Shown: positions 6,079 to 7,831 of the stretch, in pieces
How positions within the stretch are numbered: the stretch's first letter is position 1
Layout of the letters: each line of letters begins with the position of its first letter
Assembly (NCBI GenBank): GCA_003158895.1
Contig: PMLO01000030.1
Coordinates: 36,869-44,699 of the forward strand
Source of the DNA: Propionibacteriaceae bacterium
GTDB taxonomy: Bacteria > Actinomycetota > Actinomycetes > Propionibacteriales > Propionibacteriaceae
DNA length: 7,831 bases
Direction of reading: 5' to 3'
The notes under the pieces: model-generated
Database searches by the model: none
Seen by the model: only the letters and a program-made list of their open reading frames with translations
Told to the model about the DNA's origin: nothing
Program-made: the position numbers and the translations under genes

Positions 6079-7158
6079 TCAGGCCTCACCGACGTGCTCG
6101 AGACGGTCCGCGAGGTCCGCCTCGTGGAGCGCGTCAAGGAGCGGCTGCAGCTCGCCGTTCAGCACGAGATCCAGGTTGTGCGCCTTGAAGCCGATGCGGT
6201 GATCGGCGATGCGGTTCTCGGGGTAGTTGTACGTACGGATGCGCTCCGAGCGATCGACCGTACGGACCTGAGACCTCCGGGCGGCGGAGGCCGCGGTCGC
6301 CGCCTGCTCCTCGGCCAGCGTCACGAGGCGCGCGCGCAGCATGCGCATCGCCGTCTCCTTGTTCTGGAGCTGGGAGCGCTCGTTCTGGCAGGAGACGACG
6401 GTGCCAGTAGGCAGGTGCGTGATCCGTACCGCCGAGTCGGTCGTGTTGACGCCCTGGCCGCCGGGACCCGACGACCTGTACACGTCGACGCGCAGGTCGT
6501 TCTCGTCGATCTCCACGGCGGTGTCGTCGTCGATGTCGGGCATTACGAGGACGCCTGCCGCCGACGTGTGGATGCGGCCCTGGGACTCGGTGACCGGTAC
6601 ACGCTGCACCCGGTGCACGCCGCCCTCGAACTTCAGGACCCCGTACGGCATGGCGTCGGGGTTCGACGTCGACGGCGACTTGATCGTCATCGCGATCGAC
6701 TTGTAGCCGCCGAGATCGGTCTCCTGGCTGTCGAGCACCTCGACCTTCCAGCCGCGGTTCTCGGCGTAGCGGCTGTACATCTTCACGAGGTCGCCGGCGA
6801 ACAGGGCCGATTCCTCGCCACCCTCGCCCGACTTGATCTCGATGATGGCGTCCGCACTGTCGTGGGGATCGCGCGGAGCCAGGAGCCGGGTGAGCTTCTC
6901 GGTGGAGGCGTTGAGCTCGGCCGCGAGCGACACGGCTTCAGACTCGAAGGAACGGTCTTCTTCTGCCAGTTCCTTGGCTGTCGCGAGGTCGCCGATCAGG
7001 CGGGCGTGCTGATCGAGGGCGGCGACGATGGGCGACAGTTCCGCGTACCGGCGGCCGAGTCGACGCGCCAGGAGAGCGTCGCCGTGGGTCGCGGGATCGG
7101 CCAGCCGGCGCTCGATCTGGGCGTGCTCAGCAATGAGTGCGTCCGTGCCCTCAGCCAT
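6079..7158 (-). CDS. prfA: Peptide chain release factor 1 (RF1)
   Basis: Decodes UAA and UAG stop codons and triggers peptide release; 359 aa, the usual RF1 length. The N-terminal helical domain covers about residues 1-95. The IKSGEGGEESALFAGDLVKM segment at 108-127 is conserved. The codon-recognition tripeptide is P188-V-T190 in HRVQRVPVTESQGRIHTSA, the PxT form of RF1 rather than the SPF of RF2. The catalytic GGQ is at 233-235 in SSGPGGQGVNTTDSAVRI. The conserved RSERIRTYNYPENRIADHR follows at 303-321. The ATG at 7158 is preferred over an in-frame one at 7191 because AGGGAGGG (7163-7170) precedes it and the added 11 residues (MRFSTFRREGS) look non-native. The gene is followed at 2 nt by prmC, whose product modifies Q235. 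Confidence 0.97.
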   Translation of the reverse strand: MAEGTDALIAEHAQIERRLADPATHGDALLARRLGRRYAELSPIVAALDQHARLIGDLATAKELAEEDRSFESEAVSLAAELNASTEKLTRLLAPRDPHDSADAIIEIKSGEGGEESALFAGDLVKMYSRYAENRGWKVEVLDSQETDLGGYKSIAMTIKSPSTSNPDAMPYGVLKFEGGVHRVQRVPVTESQGRIHTSAAGVLVMPDIDDDTAVEIDENDLRVDVYRSSGPGGQGVNTTDSAVRITHLPTGTVVSCQNERSQLQNKETAMRMLRARLVTLAEEQAATAASAARRSQVRTVDRSERIRTYNYPENRIADHRIGFKAHNLDLVLNGELQPLLDALHEADLADRLEHVGEA

Positions 7159-7162
7159 CGAT

Positions 7163-7170
7163 CCCTCCCT
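7163..7170 (-). promoter_or_regulatory. prfA ribosome binding site
   Basis: AGGGAGGG lies 4-5 nt before the ATG at 7158. It selects this start over the in-frame ATG at 7191, which falls inside the leader next to the GC hairpin. Confidence 0.8.
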
Positions 7171-7192
7171 GCGAAACGTTGAGAAGCGCAAA

Positions 7193-7223
7193 CACCGGGG
7201 CGAGGGTCTCCCCCGCCCCGGTG
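7193..7223 (-). terminator. Terminator-like GC hairpin between rpmE and prfA
   Basis: CACCGGGGCG (7193-7202) and CGCCCCGGTG (7214-7223) are perfect 10-bp inverted repeats around an 11-nt loop that can form three more G-C pairs (7204-7206 with 7210-7212). On the transcribed strand the stem is followed by TTTGCGCTTCT, a weak and interrupted T tract. It begins about 15 nt after the rpmE stop and ends about 22 nt before the prfA ribosome binding site. It fits an intrinsic terminator or attenuator that uncouples abundant rpmE from prfA, or an mRNA-stabilising stem. The T tract is poor, so full termination is not assured. Confidence 0.65.
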
Positions 7224-7238
7224 ATCAGACGACTGGTG

Positions 7239-7448
7239 CTAGCTCTTCTTCGCGTAGCGGCGCTCGAACCGGGCGACGCGGCCGCCGGTGTCGAGGATCT
7301 TCTGCTTGCCCGTGTAGAACGGGTGGCAGGCGGCGCAGACCTCGGTGTGGATCTGGCCGCTCTTCGCGGTGGACCGGGTCGTAAACGTGTTGCCGCAGCT
7401 GCAGACAACGTTCGTCTCGACGTAGTCGGGGTGGATCCCCTGCTTCAT
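7239..7448 (-). CDS. rpmE: 50S ribosomal protein L31 (zinc-binding, C+ type)
   Basis: Ribosomal protein bL31, 69 aa, which bridges the large and small subunits at the central protuberance. It starts MKQGIHPDYVETNVVCSCGN. The four zinc-ligand cysteines are present at 16, 18, 38 and 41 (CSC and CAAC), so this is the zinc-containing form; many actinobacteria also carry a cysteine-free paralogue used under zinc limitation elsewhere. HPFYTGKQK at 42-50 and the basic FERRY at 61-65 are typical. The ATG at 7448 has AAGGAG with 6-nt spacing; the 28 extra upstream residues in frame are rejected because they run through the leader. It is a stand-alone unit between rho (121-nt gap) and prfA (80-nt gap), with a candidate promoter and leader upstream and a hairpin downstream. 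Confidence 0.98.
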   Translation of the reverse strand: MKQGIHPDYVETNVVCSCGNTFTTRSTAKSGQIHTEVCAACHPFYTGKQKILDTGGRVARFERRYAKKS

Positions 7449-7454
7449 TTCTTT

Positions 7455-7460
7455 CTCCTT
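7455..7460 (-). promoter_or_regulatory. rpmE ribosome binding site
   Basis: AAGGAG lies 6 nt before the ATG at 7448. It is the strongest Shine-Dalgarno in the window and fixes the L31 start. GGAG could pair with CTCC (7517-7520) near the start of the leader, a possible but unproven means of shut-off. Confidence 0.85.
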
Positions 7461-7470
7461 GTATCGCGGA

Positions 7471-7518
7471 CCGGGTCGCCAGGTGCAGGACGGATGAGCC
7501 GTCCGAGGCGTGAACCGG
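7471..7518 (-). promoter_or_regulatory. Candidate structured 5' leader of rpmE
   Basis: On the minus strand an inner perfect hairpin GGACGG-CTCAT-CCGTCC (7504-7488) is enclosed by an outer imperfect stem: CCGGTTCACGCC (7518-7507) pairs with GGCGACCCGG (7480-7471) through four, two and three base pairs with one mismatch and a 2-nt bulge. The structure ends 10 nt before the AAGGAG. Ribosomal-protein leaders for L31 autoregulation have been described in actinobacteria as a class; whether this one belongs to it cannot be told here. Confidence 0.45.
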
Positions 7519-7530
7519 AGCCGACCGCCC

Positions 7531-7559
7531 ATTATGTCTCACGGTTGGCCAGGCCCCAA
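7531..7559 (-). promoter_or_regulatory. Candidate rpmE promoter
   Basis: On the minus strand TTGGGG (7559-7554) and CATAAT (7536-7531) are separated by exactly 17 nt. CATAAT differs by one base from the consensus -10; the -35 matches only at TTG. The predicted transcription start is near 7524, giving a leader of about 75 nt before rpmE. It lies 11 nt after the rho stop, in the only sizeable gap of the window. Confidence 0.45.
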
Positions 7560-7569
7560 ACCGGGTGGA

Positions 7570-7831
7570 TCAGTTCGGTGTCGTACGCGAGATCTGGACG
7601 AGGAACTCGTGGTTCGACGTGGTCTTGCGCAGCTGCTTGAGCAGCATCTCCAGAGCCGCTGTGTTGTCCATGCCGGACAGCACACGCCGCAGCTTCCAGA
7701 TGATCGCCAGCTCTTCGCGGCTGAGCAGGAGCTCCTCGCGGCGGGTGCCCGACGCGTCGACGTCGATGGCCGGGAAGATCCGCTTGTCGGCCAGGTCGCG
7801 GCGGAGCCGGAGCTCCATGTTGCCGGTGCCC
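7570..7831 (-). CDS. rho: Transcription termination factor Rho (partial, C-terminal 86 residues)
   Basis: C-terminal end of the hexameric RNA-dependent ATPase that ends transcription at Rho-dependent sites. The frame enters at the right edge as GTGN-MELRLRRDLADKRIFPAI, matching the highly conserved GTGNMEL segment of the RecA-like domain. It continues with DVDASGTRREELLL, whose SGTRREELL is nearly invariant in Rho, and ends HEFLVQISRTTPN before TGA at 7572-7570. The N-terminal RNA-binding domain, Walker A and Walker B motifs lie outside the window; actinobacterial Rho proteins are often large with an inserted N-terminal region, which cannot be checked here. The methionine at 7818 is internal, not a start. 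The rho-rpmE-prfA-prmC order is the usual actinobacterial one. Confidence 0.97.
   Translation of the reverse strand, partial: GTGNMELRLRRDLADKRIFPAIDVDASGTRREELLLSREELAIIWKLRRVLSGMDNTAALEMLLKQLRKTTSNHEFLVQISRTTPN

Noticed and set aside
6589..6597. PVT instead of the E. coli PAT tripeptide in RF1
   Set aside because: The motif is PxT and, to my knowledge, PVT is common in actinobacterial RF1, so it is not unusual.
5977..7182. Plus-strand open frame of 401 codons opposite prfA
   Set aside because: It mirrors codon periodicity of the RF1 gene and has no independent start signal or domain.
7159..7191. Earlier prfA start adding 11 residues
   Set aside because: There is no Shine-Dalgarno before 7191 and the residues are not typical of RF1; AGGGAGGG directly supports 7158.
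7541..7566. GGTT...GGCC...AACC imperfect inverted repeat just after rho as a rho terminator
   Set aside because: The pairing is short and bulged and no T tract follows; it overlaps the better promoter candidate.
1..7831. Mobile elements, CRISPR arrays, tRNAs, toxin-antitoxin or defence genes, or another undescribed system
   Set aside because: The window was read on both strands and holds only a conserved housekeeping cluster with gaps of at most 121 nt; nothing supports such elements.

Overview
The window is a high-GC stretch (about two thirds G+C by eye) from an actinobacterial chromosome. Every supported gene lies on the minus strand, so the biological order runs from high to low coordinates: rho (3' end only) > rpmE > prfA > prmC > Sua5/YrdC-type tRNA threonylcarbamoyladenylate synthase > WecA/Rfe/TagO-type glycosyl-1-phosphate transferase > AtpI-like membrane protein > AtpZ-like membrane protein > atpB > atpE > atpF > atpH (5' part only). 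This is essentially the order known in Mycobacterium tuberculosis (Rv1297 rho through Rv1305 atpE and onward). The separate AtpZ-like gene and the absence of glyA between the Sua5 and wecA genes suggest a non-mycobacterial lineage, perhaps Propionibacteriales such as Nocardioides or Aeromicrobium; that placement is inference.

Right part (7831-5237), translation module: the C-terminal end of Rho; a 121-nt gap holding a plausible promoter and a structured leader before ribosomal protein L31 (rpmE); an 80-nt gap with a strong GC hairpin; then release factor RF1 (prfA) and PrmC, the methyltransferase that modifies the GGQ glutamine of release factors. Middle part (5187-3049): a Sua5-domain enzyme for tRNA t6A with unusual acidic, proline-rich tails at both ends, directly abutting (TAG|GTG) the polyprenyl-phosphate glycosyl-1-phosphate transferase that starts a cell-envelope glycopolymer. 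Left part (3052-1), energy module: the F1Fo ATP synthase operon, beginning with two small AtpI/AtpZ-type assembly or ion-transport proteins, then subunits a, c, b and delta; alpha, gamma, beta and epsilon would follow beyond coordinate 1.

Gaps from prmC to atpH are 0-49 nt, including one ATGA overlap, so this part is very likely cotranscribed and translationally coupled. No mobile element, CRISPR array, tRNA, rRNA or attachment site was seen, and I do not see a previously undescribed multi-gene system. The points worth a second look are regulatory or structural: a candidate L31 leader, a terminator-like hairpin between rpmE and prfA, a start-codon hairpin at atpF without a Shine-Dalgarno, an in-frame C_CCC_CCC slippery heptamer at the wecA/atpI junction, and the Glu-Pro repeat tail of the Sua5 protein.
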